A stretch of DNA of 64,000 nucleotides, taken from contig WEDG01003361.1 in the NCBI GenBank assembly GCA_017591395.1, positions 1 through 64,000 on the forward strand. Direction: 5' to 3'. The notes under the pieces are model-generated. The model did no database searches. It was not told where the DNA came from and saw nothing but the letters and a program-made list of their open reading frames with translations. Both the position numbers and the translations under genes were made by a program. This stretch comes from Schistocephalus solidus. Taxonomy: Eukaryota; Platyhelminthes; Cestoda; Diphyllobothriidea; Diphyllobothriidae. Below are positions 24,068 through 36,401 of the stretch, one piece after another (within the stretch, counting starts at the first letter, position 1; every line of letters begins with the position of its first letter).

Positions 24068-25051
24068 TGTCTAAAGATGGATTTCATACTGGGCCCTATA
24101 GATTCCAACGTTTTCGTTTCGAACATCCCGTTCCTCTCGTTGTCATAGGTATGCAGAACAATTACCACCGTTACCATTTTTTAGGACAATTCATCTGGTA
24201 GCGGCGGTTTTAGCATAACTATACCTATTTTCCAGTCTCCTTCACATGCGGGTAAGCCATTACCTTCCATAGATAATCTTTCTAGACGGGATTAGGCGCA
24301 AAAGAATGAGGCGACGTGGTAATAAAACAAGAAGACCCAGCCGATCAGCCATCAAAGCAAGTCTTCGATGGATAACGCAAAGCCAAATGCAAGAAATAAG
24401 GCTTTTGCGGGCTTAGAAAGTGGCGGTGGCGGCCACACGGCATCGCCCTTGACAAAGTAGATGCCCTGACCAAAGCCGTCGCAGAGAGCGCATATAGACA
24501 GCAATTAGTAGGTTTTCTGGACATTAATTACCGTCTTACTAGGTTACACATTTGGCCTCCCTTGGCGGCGATAGCGTCAGCAATTTTGCTGATCGCGTTT
24601 TCACATCGCTCTTCGCCGATGAGGGTGACCTACCGGCTAACTTTCTACGATCGCCACTAGGACAAAATAGGCCTTTAGTCTCCCCTTTATACGGAATTCT
24701 TTTGGGTAAGAAATATTTCATTATTAACTAATTCATGTGCACCGCAGACGTCTTCAATCTCTGGAATATTCCACAAAAGTCGGACAAATTGCAGCTAGAA
24801 CGAGCTTTTCAAAATGCCTTTAAAAAGGCATATGACCGACTGCAGAAAAAGGGGCTTAAAGGCAGCCCTGGGGCACTGTGCTGACGGTACGAAGATTTTA
24901 ATTATCAACCTTTTTATACAAACATTTACTACATAAACACATGCGCATTGTTTACTCACCATCACTAATTTTTATTGTCTTTTTGATTACAGGGCGGATA
25001 CCTTATGAAACGGCTGAGGGATTGGCGGGTCCATCAACACAGGACAACTGA
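24068..25051 (+). pseudogene. DUF4806-type second gene of the CACTA-like transposon, copy B
   Basis: It begins MSKDGFHTGPYRFQRFRFEH and keeps the intron near 24710-24748 and the last-exon sequence found in copy A. A segment of about 60 bp with the conserved Cys/His-containing stretch (21815-21890 in copy A) is missing, and several frameshifts are present. It is less intact than copy A. Confidence 0.5.
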
Positions 25052-25272
25052 TAAGAGAAATTTATAAGATTTATTTTTTTGTACACTTACGCTTTGCATA
25101 TTTTTAAGCAAAATATATTTTAATTGCTCACTCAGTCTTCCGAGAGTCATCTAATCATTAATAACTATTCGATTAGAATGTAATGGGGATCGTTTTTAAC
25201 CGTTTAGCTAGTATGGGCGTCAACCAAAGGAGTAAGGGGTTCCGCTGTGCGGTTGAAAAACGAGATACGAAT

Positions 25273-25364
25273 TTTCGGATCCGATTCGCATCCGAATTCG
25301 TAGTCATAGTTGGATCCGATTCGCGTCCGAAAATTCGTACCATCGGATCCGATTCGCGTCCGAA
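25273..25364. repeat. Minisatellite at the element's 3' side, copy B
   Basis: Units carry the core tcggatccgattcgcgtccg or its variants, three in a row. This is the equivalent of the array at 22713-22815. Confidence 0.85.
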
Positions 25365-25377
25365 TTGTTATTAGGGC

Positions 25378-25668
25378 AACAGACATGACGTAATTCCCCC
25401 CACTCCAAAAGGGATATCGCCTCATGTAACACTCCCTTCTTTATTTTCTATTGTGCACTTTCATACCTTTATATCCTTCTTAATAGTAGAATCCATTTCC
25501 AACATTTCTGCCGTTCCTTCTAATGACTGTTGCGTTTGAGTGATCGGCATGGGGCTTAGAGACCCTGTTCAATACGCGCATCGTCTAATAACGACTACAG
25601 GTGCGTTACTCGCCCGTGTGTACACATAAGTATGCAAACGTCAAAGTCTTCGGCCGCTACAATAGCAG
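25378..25668 (+). repeat. Host repeat H, uninterrupted copy
   Basis: It begins caacagacatgacgtaattc and ends near cggccgctacaat. The same sequence is split by the gypsy element at 31572-31780 and 36893-36969. It contains the empty insertion site tacgcgcatcgtctaataac. It may itself be a solo LTR or non-autonomous repeat; no ends of that kind could be confirmed. Confidence 0.85.
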
Positions 25669-25987
25669 GTGTGGCTTCGTAACCCAGGGGACAATGACTG
25701 TCAATCGTCATCCAAAGTTCCTCTGTAGCTGTGAGCCACCCAGGCCTTCTCCCTTTTTTGCATTTAAATTGTATTGTATCAGTGGCCTCTTCGTCAAAGA
25801 GGGTGAAATGATCCATTTGAAGAATTCGTTCGTATTTCATAGTTTATGGGACACAAAAGGGCAGCTCTCATCGCCTGCCATTGGGTACATGGCTTCGAGT
25901 TTTTCTGACGACTACAGGCGCACGAAACTACCCTGTTCGTGTTCAAATGCAACAGTTAGGAGATCTTTGAGATGGGAATTTTCAAAA

Positions 25988-26059
25988 AGGGGGCGCCCGG
26001 GTTTGAACCGGGGACCTCTCGATCTGCAGTCGAATGCTCTACCACTGAGCTACACCCCC
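25988..26059 (-). tRNA. tRNA-Cys (GCA)
   Basis: This is a 72-nt cloverleaf on the minus strand. It has a 7-bp acceptor stem starting GGGGGTG with one G-U pair, a D arm TAGCTCAGTGGTAGAGC and anticodon GCA within CTGCAGA. The T arm is perfectly paired around GTTCAAAC, and the discriminator is U73 as expected for tRNA-Cys. A run of five T immediately follows, serving as Pol III terminator. There is no intron, and the A and B boxes are canonical. Confidence 0.95.
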
Positions 26060-26061
26060 GC

Positions 26062-29000
26062 GGCCTTTGCCAAGGCATTAAATTAGTTAGCCCAGTTCAG
26101 GCATAGGCTACAGTAACGACGAACAAATGCTTTGAAAAGTTCGCTTTGGAAGTTCGTGTGAAAACGGGCGCCGTGTGGCCATCTATGTTACACTGACTAC
26201 CTTTTCACGCATCTTTACGTAGTGTTTTGCGCGCATTTCCGATTGCCAAATCGCTGTCACAATGCCTACACCAAGCTGGGTTTATTTTTTGCATTTTTGA
26301 TAGTTACAAAGACGTCCTGCTTTATGCAACAACGATTAGTGTCTCGTCAGATTTCAAAACGAGTTTCAACTCCGGAGATTGTTTAAGAAACCTCGAATTT
26401 TTTAACATGTCTTAGGATCCAACTGTGGTTTTGAACTTTCCTGCAGAAGACTTCACTACCACTTGTTTGACATGTCGACTGAATTTGTTTTTACTGATTT
26501 GATGAGTGCCATTTGGGTGGTATAAGCACTCAAAACGCCAAAACATACTGCATATTATTCTAGTAACCACCTTTAGCAACAGGAGCCGCCTTTGACAGCT
26601 AGGCTAAAAGCGCCTCTGCGAGTACCTTTCAGGAGCAAGATTGCATCGGTAATGCTCGAAAACCCTCGAAATTAATCCATCGTCAGGATGTCAAAAAATC
26701 TTTTCGATTCATTTGGATGTAGGCCAAGAGTGCACACGGATCTAATCATCGTAGCAGCCCTGAAGGTGGTGAGAGTAACACGGACGTCTGGTCATCCTTT
26801 TCGCCGACGCCATTGTATGCAGTCTAATTGGTACTCAACCAGTGTAGCCACCCTCCCGAACTCGGTTTCCTCTTCTTAGATGACTTCCGAACCCACCAAC
26901 ACATGTCCTATTCGCCTCCCTCTTATTATTATTACTATTCTTCTTCTTTTTTCTTCTTCTAATTCTTCTTCTTCGTCTTCTTCCCCTATTTTTCTATTGT
27001 ATTCGTAAGTTTGCTTTTAGTTCGAGCGTACACTTATGAACGAGTGAAATTAAACTGAAGATACAACCACACAACTCAAAGCAGTAATCAGCTAGGGCCT
27101 AAAGTTGTTCACCTTTTCAGTATAAAAATTAAGTTATGGCTGGATGGCAAAATAGACTGGACTGACTGAACTTAAAACAAATGGACTATAATAAAAAAAG
27201 GCTGGGTGCAGCAGCAACTCTCGAGTAGTAGATTAAACATCATTCCGTTGGTTGGAGTATATACTTCGCCAGCCGGGATGTAGCCTGGCCGAGGCGTATG
27301 CGTGAAATAGCAAGGTCCGGATATCTTTTGCCAGATGGAGTATGCCAATGAGTAAGTCTTACCTACTATAAGTCCCTCTTGAATTAAGTACATCCGTACC
27401 ATTCGACAAAAACTACCAAAATAGGAGTAATACGAAAACTGAGACTTTCAAAAGACTGACCAAAATCACCCGGTGCAATTCGAAGCAGAACAGGACATAA
27501 GTAGTCTTGACAGGTCAGTGCGTACGCACGGTCGTCGTACAGTAACCCCCTAACGAGGACAGTCTTGCTTAGATTGAAAAGAGGTACTTATAGGTGGCAC
27601 GACCAAACTTTACGTGGCCAAAGTGTTAAATGGGCTGCAAAGTTATCATTTGATGCAGTTTTATTCACAATTTCAAAAATGTTAACGACGGTGATGCATT
27701 TTCTTTGCATCTTAAGTGCACTAAATGGCCCATTTTACGTGAACTGTTTCACCAGTGTTAAGGCGACAAAACCACCTGCAACGTTTGACAATTCAGTCAA
27801 GTAGAGTGCTATTTTGAGTCACACAACCGAGGGAATAATTTTTAAAGAAGAAAAAGGGAGCAAGAGACAGTAAGCCGGTGTCTTGTGATTTTTAATCAAA
27901 GGAGAGCCACAACTTTGCGCATTATAATGCCATTGAGCAGCTTGCAAACCTACTACGCTGGTATCAGAAATGCGAAATCCTACATGTCCACTGGGTACCT
28001 GTTGACCGCAAAAGAAATACACGGAAAGGCTGCTACAAGAGTTCACTTTCAATCCTTTTTGCCTTTTCTTACGGATGTTAATGAAACCTCAGCACAACCT
28101 ATATTGAATCTGAAATAATCGGGGTATAAACGAAAAGTCGGTAAAAATTTGGGCTTTATCCATGTTAAGAAAGGTGCAAGTAAACTTGGAATCGAATTCT
28201 TCCCAATCATTCCCGAAAAAATTGTTTTTCAGTTGTGTTTTCCGTTGCCTTTTTGGTTTATATAAGTTAGCTAATCAACCAGTGCACAGTCCTTTTATTC
28301 GAAATTAGGACATAATAAGATCAATACACTTTAGGAAGATCCTTATTATTGAATTAGGGTGAAATGCGTATTTGCTAGTATGAAATTTTGCATGTTCCAT
28401 ACGGAAATATATTTCATAAAACACACTACTTGTTTCGTTTGGCTAACATGTATTTAATTTTAATTTGCTTTATAAGTGAATGCCCATCGTTTGCATGTCA
28501 ATTTACCAGTATGCTCGTCCACTAAACGATTCTAAATGCTCAATGCAGACATAAAACGCACGCGTCTGACACTATTTATACTTAGTCACAAAATATCCTC
28601 AATGTTTTTTTAATATTTCAGTGAGTTCCGACGGAATCTCCAAAAGTAGACTGAATGGTTGTGTGTGATTGTCCCCCGTTGAAAGCCGCCATAGCCTGAC
28701 ATTCAATCGAACTTTCGGCAGCGGGGATAGGAGGTTGTTGATTGTATTAGCTCATTTACCCCAGTGAGACACAATTTGCGCCCGTAGCTACTGTTGAAGT
28801 GTATGTCTTTGCGTACATGACCTTTTGTGACTTTTCTGTGAAGTAAATAATTGTTTAACCATTAGACATACACTGCCTATTATGCTTCGAAGACGTACCA
28901 TAACTTCTCCCACCTTAAAAGTTATGTCAGGTATATAAGAATGTGCTAAGTAGTAGTATGTGCCCATTTGTTTGAGGAAAATGCGCAGAAAATATATGGC

Positions 29001-29529
29001 TCCGAAAACTTATTAAAAGCTCCGCCAAGATACTAGCTCGCTGTCCGTAGCTTCTAATCTTTGAGTCTGTTCGTCTTCAAAGTATATGCATATGGGAGTG
29101 AATAGTTTCAACGAGTCGAAAAAAATTAATGGTTGAAAAACCACCGAGGCAACAAGAAAGCGTATTTCCGATGGTGTTCCTCATTATTTTATTAGTAAAA
29201 TTTATCTATGGTAAATTTGTGGACACCATGCTGACCACGGGAAATTTTGAAACCAGGTGTTTCATCGTGGTCAACGAGAATCACTATTCCCTGGAGCAAG
29301 AACAGTATTTTCCTGTGCGGAATTTGAATGCATTTTCTTTATCCAACTCACCAATTCTTCCCTCTCCCGTCGTATTTTAGAAATCTGATCTGATCATCTG
29401 GTTTCTTAAGCCAGCCATACTCCCATACCAGGCAGATAAGATCTGATGTTTAAATAAGGTTGCAGTTCGCAGTTGACAAAACTCTGACAGTAAACAAAAT
29501 ATACACATCCTGTTGGTCGCGAAGTAGCG
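26062..29529. other. No recognised feature apart from a pyrimidine-rich tract
   Basis: A TTC-rich microsatellite lies at about 26935-26990. Open frames are all under 90 codons and none shows a motif that I recognise. The sequence is AT-rich throughout. Confidence 0.3.
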
Positions 29530-29785
29530 CCCTTTCTCAATGACCCTATGTTCCACAGCCTGCTGGTGTAGGGACAGTAAAATCGCGCATAAATTAAGTG
29601 AAAGTAGACTTGCGATGCATCTACCACACTCTCTCCTCCATCAACTACCTCTGCCCGGTGCCATGAAAAAATCAAGAAAATCGGAGGCGCGATTGGGCGC
29701 AGATGGCTTGTGTGGCGTGGGCCTGCACTTTGGCGTGCCACCACCCCTCCTGTGTGTGGTATTTGTTATGGGCGCTCATCCACAA
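29530..29785 (-). repeat. SINE-like repeat, family R2
   Basis: Read on the minus strand, the segment runs from gcgcccataacaaat through cat.tgcgcccaatcgcgcct, tcttgatttttt and gcaagtctactttcactt to tgtggaacatagggt. The same blocks are at 44800-45085, partly at 41755-41875, and at 2560-2740 in the other orientation. Confidence 0.7.
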
Positions 29786-30529
29786 TAAAGTATACAGTGC
29801 CCTCACCCAGCCTCCGCATTGTTCAAGTGCATCTACTACGTAAACCGTTTAGGGGGACCAAATCCCACACCAATTGAGACAGGAGAATTATATTGGGCAA
29901 GTAATGGAAGTATGAGGAAAGAACATCGGTGCCTTCCGCTCCTTTATGACAAATTGTGAACTGCTTCTCTTTGAATGCTTGTTGTGAACTTTGATTTCCA
30001 AAAGCTAATTAAACCAGCCAAGACATGCATTTTACACTGGATTAGAGGACGTACACTGAGGGGTTAGATGCGGAACCAAACTCACGGCACAGGTACGTGT
30101 TTCGTCAGTAGTCAGACACTGTTTAACACGACTGCAAGGGGTCCGGCTCATCAGTAAGTCTCCCCAAGCATTCTCTGCGTGCTTTCTGGTAGATACTTTA
30201 GTTTAAAAATTTCTGCTTTTTGAATTTTCTCAGAAATTAATCACTAAATTGGAGAAAATCAGTCAATTTGAAAGCTCATAGGCGTAGACTAAAATTTGAT
30301 ATCGATATGTGGGCCGACATACACATAGTATTTAGATCAAATGTACTGTCGGTCTCTGAAAATTCACCTGGCTAGCATAAAGCTCTGTTGTTCGGCCGAA
30401 TATAGCTGTATGCGTGAATAAAGTCGTTTAAATCACTCGGCTTATCAATTAATACTGGGAGACCAAAATTTTCTGGTGATGGCTCTCTGACCAGGAAAAA
30501 AAGCACGTCTTAGGACTAATATATGTCAG

Positions 30530-30690
30530 CTCCTTGCCAAGACCAGCGTGTAGCAGGCGTCTCTCCAGTCAATCCACCTGTATCACTGTGAATGCTGGAC
30601 AATGCGCGTGGAAGACGAGCGAAAAACTGAGGTGTTTGACAAGCGTTCTCTGGGAGTTATCTTTTCAATGAAGTGTGCTAGCTTCCTGCT
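30530..30690 (+). pseudogene. RTE-like reverse transcriptase C-terminal fragment
   Basis: The frame reads HLYHCECWTMRVEDERKTEV followed by FDKRSLGVI. It corresponds to the thumb block of the RTE-like copy at 51990-54480, where RVEDERKLEAFDHHCLKTIL is seen. It is truncated on both sides. Confidence 0.6.
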
Positions 30691-30699
30691 CGAATGCAA

Positions 30700-31570
30700 C
30701 AGTCCCTCCCCCTTCGGAAAAACGGTATTTGCGGTTAGTTCACGTTGTTACGGGGAGCCTTCCTATTTGACTCGTCCGCATACCCCACTGACAACTCACA
30801 GGATGCATTACGATCCGCCAATAGGCCTTGCGCACGATGCTATCGCGCAAACTGCCAACAGAGATTAGTGCTCTAGCCAATCATTCGAATAAGTCAGAAG
30901 GCTAGTCAAGATGCTAACCCCTAAAATACACTATCGGATTGGTCCAATCGCCGGCTGACCTTGTAAATTCCTGTACGTTCCTTGTTTGCCCGAAATACGC
31001 TGTAATAATAAGTCGTTAGACTTCTATTCTTCCGCCCTTGTTGTTGACTTCTCAAAAATTGGGGATTCGATCAAGGTGTTGTTGGATGGGTGATCATCAA
31101 GGCTGAGGCAAAACCATAACACAGTTCGGTCAAGAAAGCCGAAAAAATGGTTTTGGTGCGTTCTTCGTTGTTGATCCCGTGGGTTCTGTGTGATTAAATT
31201 TTTTATATGTAGCTGTCCACCTGAAGGGGAAAAAGAGGAGTTAAAGTCAAAACCCGACTCAACACAATCCATCACGAAATCGAGAAATGTGCAGGTCTTC
31301 CAGGATCCAGCATCGGTAGAAGAGATGTGATTGTGTAACGAACCACAGTTCCGACTGAATTGTTTGAATGGACTGGTAGCGCGGATCGCGGATGGGGATG
31401 GAGTGATGGAATGTCGGTGAAGATGCGGTGCCCCCTTCCACTCTCAAACGCTGACCCCCATCCCCACGAGTACCGTCGCCGCTCATCGTATCGCTACCCA
31501 TCCGTTCAATTTCAGCATCCCCTCGTCCCGAACCTGCAGTTGCCCACAGCGTTGCACTCCCCACCGGTTA
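30700..31570. other. No recognised feature
   Basis: Short frames only. The 101-codon minus frame at 31259-31564 and the plus frame at 31360-31584 overlap and neither is recognisable. Confidence 0.25.
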
Positions 31571-31571
31571 G

Positions 31572-31780
31572 CCAACAGACATGACGTTATTCCCCCCACT
31601 CCAAAAGGGATATCGCATCATGTAACGCTCCCTTCTTTATTTTTTCTATTGTGCCCTTTCATACCTGTATATCCTTCTTAATAGTAGAATCCATTTCCAA
31701 CATTTCTGCCGTTCCTTCTAATGACTGTTGCGTTTGAGTGATCGTCATGGTGCTTAGAGACCCGGTTCAATACGCGCATC
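31572..31780 (+). repeat. Host repeat H, left part of the interrupted copy
   Basis: It matches 25378-25576 closely and stops exactly at the gypsy 5' LTR, ending tacgcgcatc. The right part resumes at 36893. Confidence 0.85.
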
Positions 31781-32272
31781 TGAACCGGACAGGACGGTCA
31801 GAGACTGGCGGGATGTTTAAATTTTACTTTCACTTTCGATTTTCCTTTTCGATCACCATCTCAGCGGCCGTGGCGGTAGTCGAGTACCCCGCAGTTCAAC
31901 GACCTACATCCTTCGAAGGATCAATCATCCGACGATATCCCCTTCTCTCTGTAAAGTCTTCTGATTCGGTGAAGTCGAACCTTTGTATTATCTATCGTTA
32001 TCGAATCCTGTCTCAGATACCGTTTATCATTATTAGTTTTCTACATTTCATCAATAACGTATTCTCGTGAATAAAACAATCATCTTCCCTCAACATTATC
32101 TACTTCTATGAGTCTTGATATGAATGAATCACAAAAGCAAGAAAAATCCGAGACGGATGAATCTCTTACAGAACCTGCACTATTGGACTGTGAAGCGTCA
32201 TCCCCTGTACCAACGCCTAATATCGAAGGTGAGAGTCGACGTCCTAGTGACGGAAGGAAGAAGGACGTTATA
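31781..32272 (+). repeat. 5' LTR
   Basis: It starts tgaaccggacaggacggtca and ends near aaggacgttata. It carries an 85-codon frame (from 32108) that runs out into the leader and is also open in the 3' LTR. The exact last two bases are uncertain, because a TG...CA end would stop at the equivalent of 36890. Confidence 0.9.
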
Positions 32273-32349
32273 TTGGTGGCAGCCGGTGTCAACCCGTACT
32301 CACCTTTTACAGCCCCAGACCCCCTTCACTCAGAACCCTCCTACAACTA

Positions 32350-33190
32350 TGACAGACAACCGCCCTGACCCACTTCTAGCCCCCGATGCTTACCAACCGG
32401 GCCAAAACCTTCAGGACTGGCTGATTGAACTCTCCTTATTCCTCACCGATGTCCCTCCAACCAACCACACCCGTTATATGCTAAAATTCCTATCTCCCTC
32501 CAACCCGCAAACTTGCCCTTACTGCAGGAATTAACATTAACACCCCATTTCCTATGGCAACTGCTCTGCTGTCCACCCTCTTCGACGATCAGTTAAGTCC
32601 GGGTACCGCCAATCAATGTTTTGCGAACCTCCGCCAGATGCCAAACCAATCGGTAGACGACTTCGCCCGAGAACTCGGTCGTTTAGCATCCCTTGCTTTC
32701 CCCACGCTACCACAGGTCAATCGGGACGAACTCATACTACACCACTTTGTGACAGGCCTCCTCGATCGCACGACCACAAAAATTTTCGTATTACACCCAC
32801 CACCAAATCTGGCGGCAGCAATCCGTCAATGCCGGAGATATGACGATTTTCAGAAGCACGCAGACATACAGACCATACCTAGCCAGACCCGCAACACTCT
32901 ACCGGACGTACCAGCACGACAAGCACGTCAACTACCAGTACGGTTCCCGAACTACAGCCCGGGTTGTCAGTATTGTGCTGCCTTAGGATCCGGAGCCCGT
33001 CGCTGCGGCCACAACTCCAACTGTAAGTCTAGCTATGTTATCCCTTCGTGCACACAGATTACCTCCATATTTACACCACTTACCGTAGATATTTACCATG
33101 CGGGATGTAAAAAACGCGCACTTATCGATACAGGAGCTGATGTTTTAGTCGTAAATACCTCTACGGTCCCTCCACGACAGAAATCAAACC
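32350..33190 (+). pseudogene. gypsy gag and start of protease
   Basis: The frame opens MTDNRPDPLLAPDAYQPGQN at 32350, shifts near 32500, and continues from 32554 to about 33190. A capsid-like helical region (CFANLRQMPNQSVDDFAREL) is followed by a single Cys/His knuckle-like motif (CQYC...CGHNSNC, near 32970-33020). The protease flap-side motif ALIDTGADVLVVN comes near 33118. A further shift interrupts the protease. Confidence 0.8.
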
Positions 33191-34930
33191 TTACAATAGA
33201 CCGAACCCTAAGACGGCCAATAACACACCAATGACAATCACAGGAAAGATACAGTTGTCGGTGCGGCTCGGCTCTACAACGATCCGACACGACTTCTTAG
33301 TCGCCCCCAACCTCGATTGGGATTTCATACTAGGGGGCGATTTCCTCGCCACAGCCGACTGCATCATACATGTCAAAGATCGGAAGTTAAGCCTAAGAAC
33401 TACACCAACCCGTACGAATACATCGACAGAGACGAACACCGATCAGATATATGAAGCGGTGATTGCAGCAGTAAAATTCCAACCAACAAATATTGACGAA
33501 CTATTATCTCAAATTCCCGATGTAGATCCCCACCAGAAGACAGAACTCAGGTCTATTCTACAAGAATTCCCTGAATTGTTTGCCTGGGCACCTTCAGAGA
33601 TCGGACGCACAAATTTAACGCGTCATGTGATTGATACGGGTTCCGCCAAACCACTGTGGCAACCACCCCGCCGCATTCCCATCCATTATAAAGCCGAGGT
33701 CGAAAAGCTGTTAGACGAACTATTGAACACAGACATTATCCGCCCTTCATCTTCGCCATGGGCGTCACCTATTGCCCCTCGTCCCCAAGAAAGACGGTAA
33801 ACTGCGATTGTGCGTTGACTACCGGCGGCTAAACGCGGTTACCGTGCGTGACTCTTTCCCGCTACCCCGTATCGATGATACACTAGACGCCCTAGGCAAC
33901 GCAAGATGGTTTTTTTACCTTAGATCTCAAGTCCGGATACTGGCAGGTTGAAATAGACCCCAAGGATCGACACAAAACCGCGTTCACAGTACCCCAAGGC
34001 CTTTTTGAGTTCCAGACACTCCCTTTTGGTTTATGTAACGCTGCCGCAACGTTCCAACGCCTCATGCAACAAGCCCTCCGGCACCTATTCCCCCACACTT
34101 GTCTCATCTATTTAGACGACATTATCATTTTCGGCCGGACTATACGCGAACACAACGCTAACCTAAAACGAGTCCCCACAGCCCTCAGAGATGCGGGCCT
34201 GACACTGAACCCTAGCAAATGCGTGTTTTTAAGACCAGAAGTTAGCTTCCTGGGCTATCGGGTATCACCTGGACAGATTTCTACAATCCCCGAAAAGATA
34301 AACCAAATTCAAAACTGGCCAACACCACTGAACCAGACTCAGGTGAGGAGCTTCGTCGGTTTAGCGTCATACTACCGCCGATTCATCCGCAATTTCGCAG
34401 GTATAACCTCACCCCTTCATAAATTGACAGAGAAAGGCAGAACATTTAAGTGGACCTCCGAATGCGACGAGGCTTTCCGTACACTGAAATCAGCACTCTG
34501 TTCAGCACCAGTCCTAACGCTACCTAACACAGAAACCGACGCTCCACCTTTCATACTAGACACTGACGCTAGTGGTTTCGCAATGGGAGCCGTCCTCTCC
34601 CAGACAGATAATCATGGTTTAGAACACCCCATCTGTTTCGCCAGTCACACGCTATCGAAGACGCAACGAAACTACTGCACGTTCCGACGGGAATTGCTGG
34701 CTATAGTAACGTTCATTCAACATTTTCAACACTTCCTCAGAGGCAAACGTTTCCTACTACGCACCGACCACAGGGCACTCAAATGGCTACAGTCATTCAA
34801 AGATCCACTGGACCAGTTAGCTCGTTGGCAGGAAATCCTACAAGACTTCGACTTCTAATGCCAATACCGCCCAGGTTCAAAACACACGAATGCAGACGCT
34901 TTGTCCCGCCTAGAGCTCACTACACCACCC
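33191..34930 (+). pseudogene. gypsy protease end, reverse transcriptase and RNase H
   Basis: The end of protease is DFILGGDFLATADCII. RT follows, with the [15 protein letters not shown] block, a frameshift near 33777, [15 protein letters not shown], and a second shift at the T run near 33910. TLPFGLCNAATFQRLM and the intact catalytic YLDD at about 34110 come next. RNase H carries FILDTDASGFAMGAVLSQ (near 34555) and RTDHRALKWLQSF (near 34760). A TAA at 34856-34858 interrupts the tether before NADALSR. Confidence 0.88.
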
Positions 34931-36193
34931 AACGATGAATCTCCAGAGCCCATAGTGAACGCAATAAATGTCGACGAACAGACGCGAGATATCTGGTCTT
35001 CAGCACAACAGACAGACCACGACACGTCTGTCATATACCAACATATCCTACAGGGCAAGAATAAGCCAAATTCACAAGAGATGCTCGGTTCCAGCCAAGG
35101 CCCAAGACTCCTCCTGAATCATTGGGCCAACCTTACACTAGAACACGACATCCTTTTCTACCGCGAACAGCACACAAACCGGTTACGTCCCGTAGTACCA
35201 GGTTCGCTTGTGGAAAGTGTACTGACAAACCTCCACAAAGAGTTAGGACACAGAGGACAGAAACAGACAGAGCTGGCAGCCCGTACGCGGTTCTGGTGGC
35301 CACAACTTCGGTCGTCTGTTTCGCAATTTTGTCAATCCTGCAACACTTGTGCTACATTCAAATCCCCTATCCCATTCCCAAGAACACCCATGCAACCGAT
35401 GATAACTGGCTTCCCAGGTGAACGTGTCGGCCTGGACATTATCGGACCTTTGCCAATATCAGTACGGGGTCACGAGTACATATTAGTCATGATAGACTAT
35501 TTCACTAAATGGGTCGAAGCAAAACCTTTGTTGCACCAAGACGCCCAATCCATGGCAAATGCCATAACCCGCGAATGGGTTAGCCGTTGGGGTGCACCCC
35601 TTGCATTCCACTCCGATTGCGGTTCTAATTTCGACTCCCGGCTATTTCGAGAAGTCTGTCAACTACTAGACGTCCACAAAACTCGCACAACCCCCTACCA
35701 TCCAGAAGGAAACGGGTTAGTCGAGAGAACCAATCGTACACTCAAAAACACGCTACTAGCTTTCATACAAGAAGATCATGAACACGATTGGGATATCCAC
35801 CTTCCATTCTGTTAACTGGCTTACCGCGGTTCAATACACTCCACTACCGGCTTTACACCACATTTCTTGAACACAGGCCGCGACTTACGCCTTCCAAGTG
35901 ATCTAACTCATCCTCTGCAAACCGCCGACCCAACGTTAACCACAGAATACGGCACACGCCTACGTCAAGTTATCCGACAGGCTCATAACGCCGCCCGGTC
36001 CTCGATACAAACAGCCGCGACACATCAAAAGACGAACCACGGCCGTAAATGTTCCGGACAAACCTTCCAAACGGGCGACTTAGCCTTACATTTCAACCCT
36101 ATACCACCCCGTGGCACAGCATCTAAGTTTCACCACCCCTGGCGAGGCCCCTTCGTCATTTTAGACTTTTCCCCCTACCAACTTCCTGCTTAG
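34931..36193 (+). pseudogene. gypsy integrase
   Basis: The zinc-binding HHCC region is kept (LGHRGQKQTELAAR, CQSCNTCATF, near 35230-35360). The DDE core is also kept: GLDIIGPLPIS, LVMIDYFTKWVEAKP, FHSDCGSNFDSRL with the second Asp, and NGLVERTNRTL with the Glu at about 35715. TAA at 35813-35815 interrupts the frame. The same frame resumes to the GPF-like module HHPWRGPFVILD near 36145. No envelope-like frame follows. Confidence 0.88.
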
Positions 36194-36401
36194 GGATGCG
36201 GTACAACCCCATGCGACCCCATTTACAGCTTACTTTTCTAAGCTCAAACCATACCGCGGTCGACTTCCCGCATGTTCATTTGATACGCTGCCTATATTAC
36301 CCAGCGACCAAGTTCCCCCTGTAGCTGTTGAAGTAGTTATACCAGCACCTACCGCCGGCGTAAGCACTGAGGACAGTGCTCAAACTTATGAGGGGGGGTA
36401 C

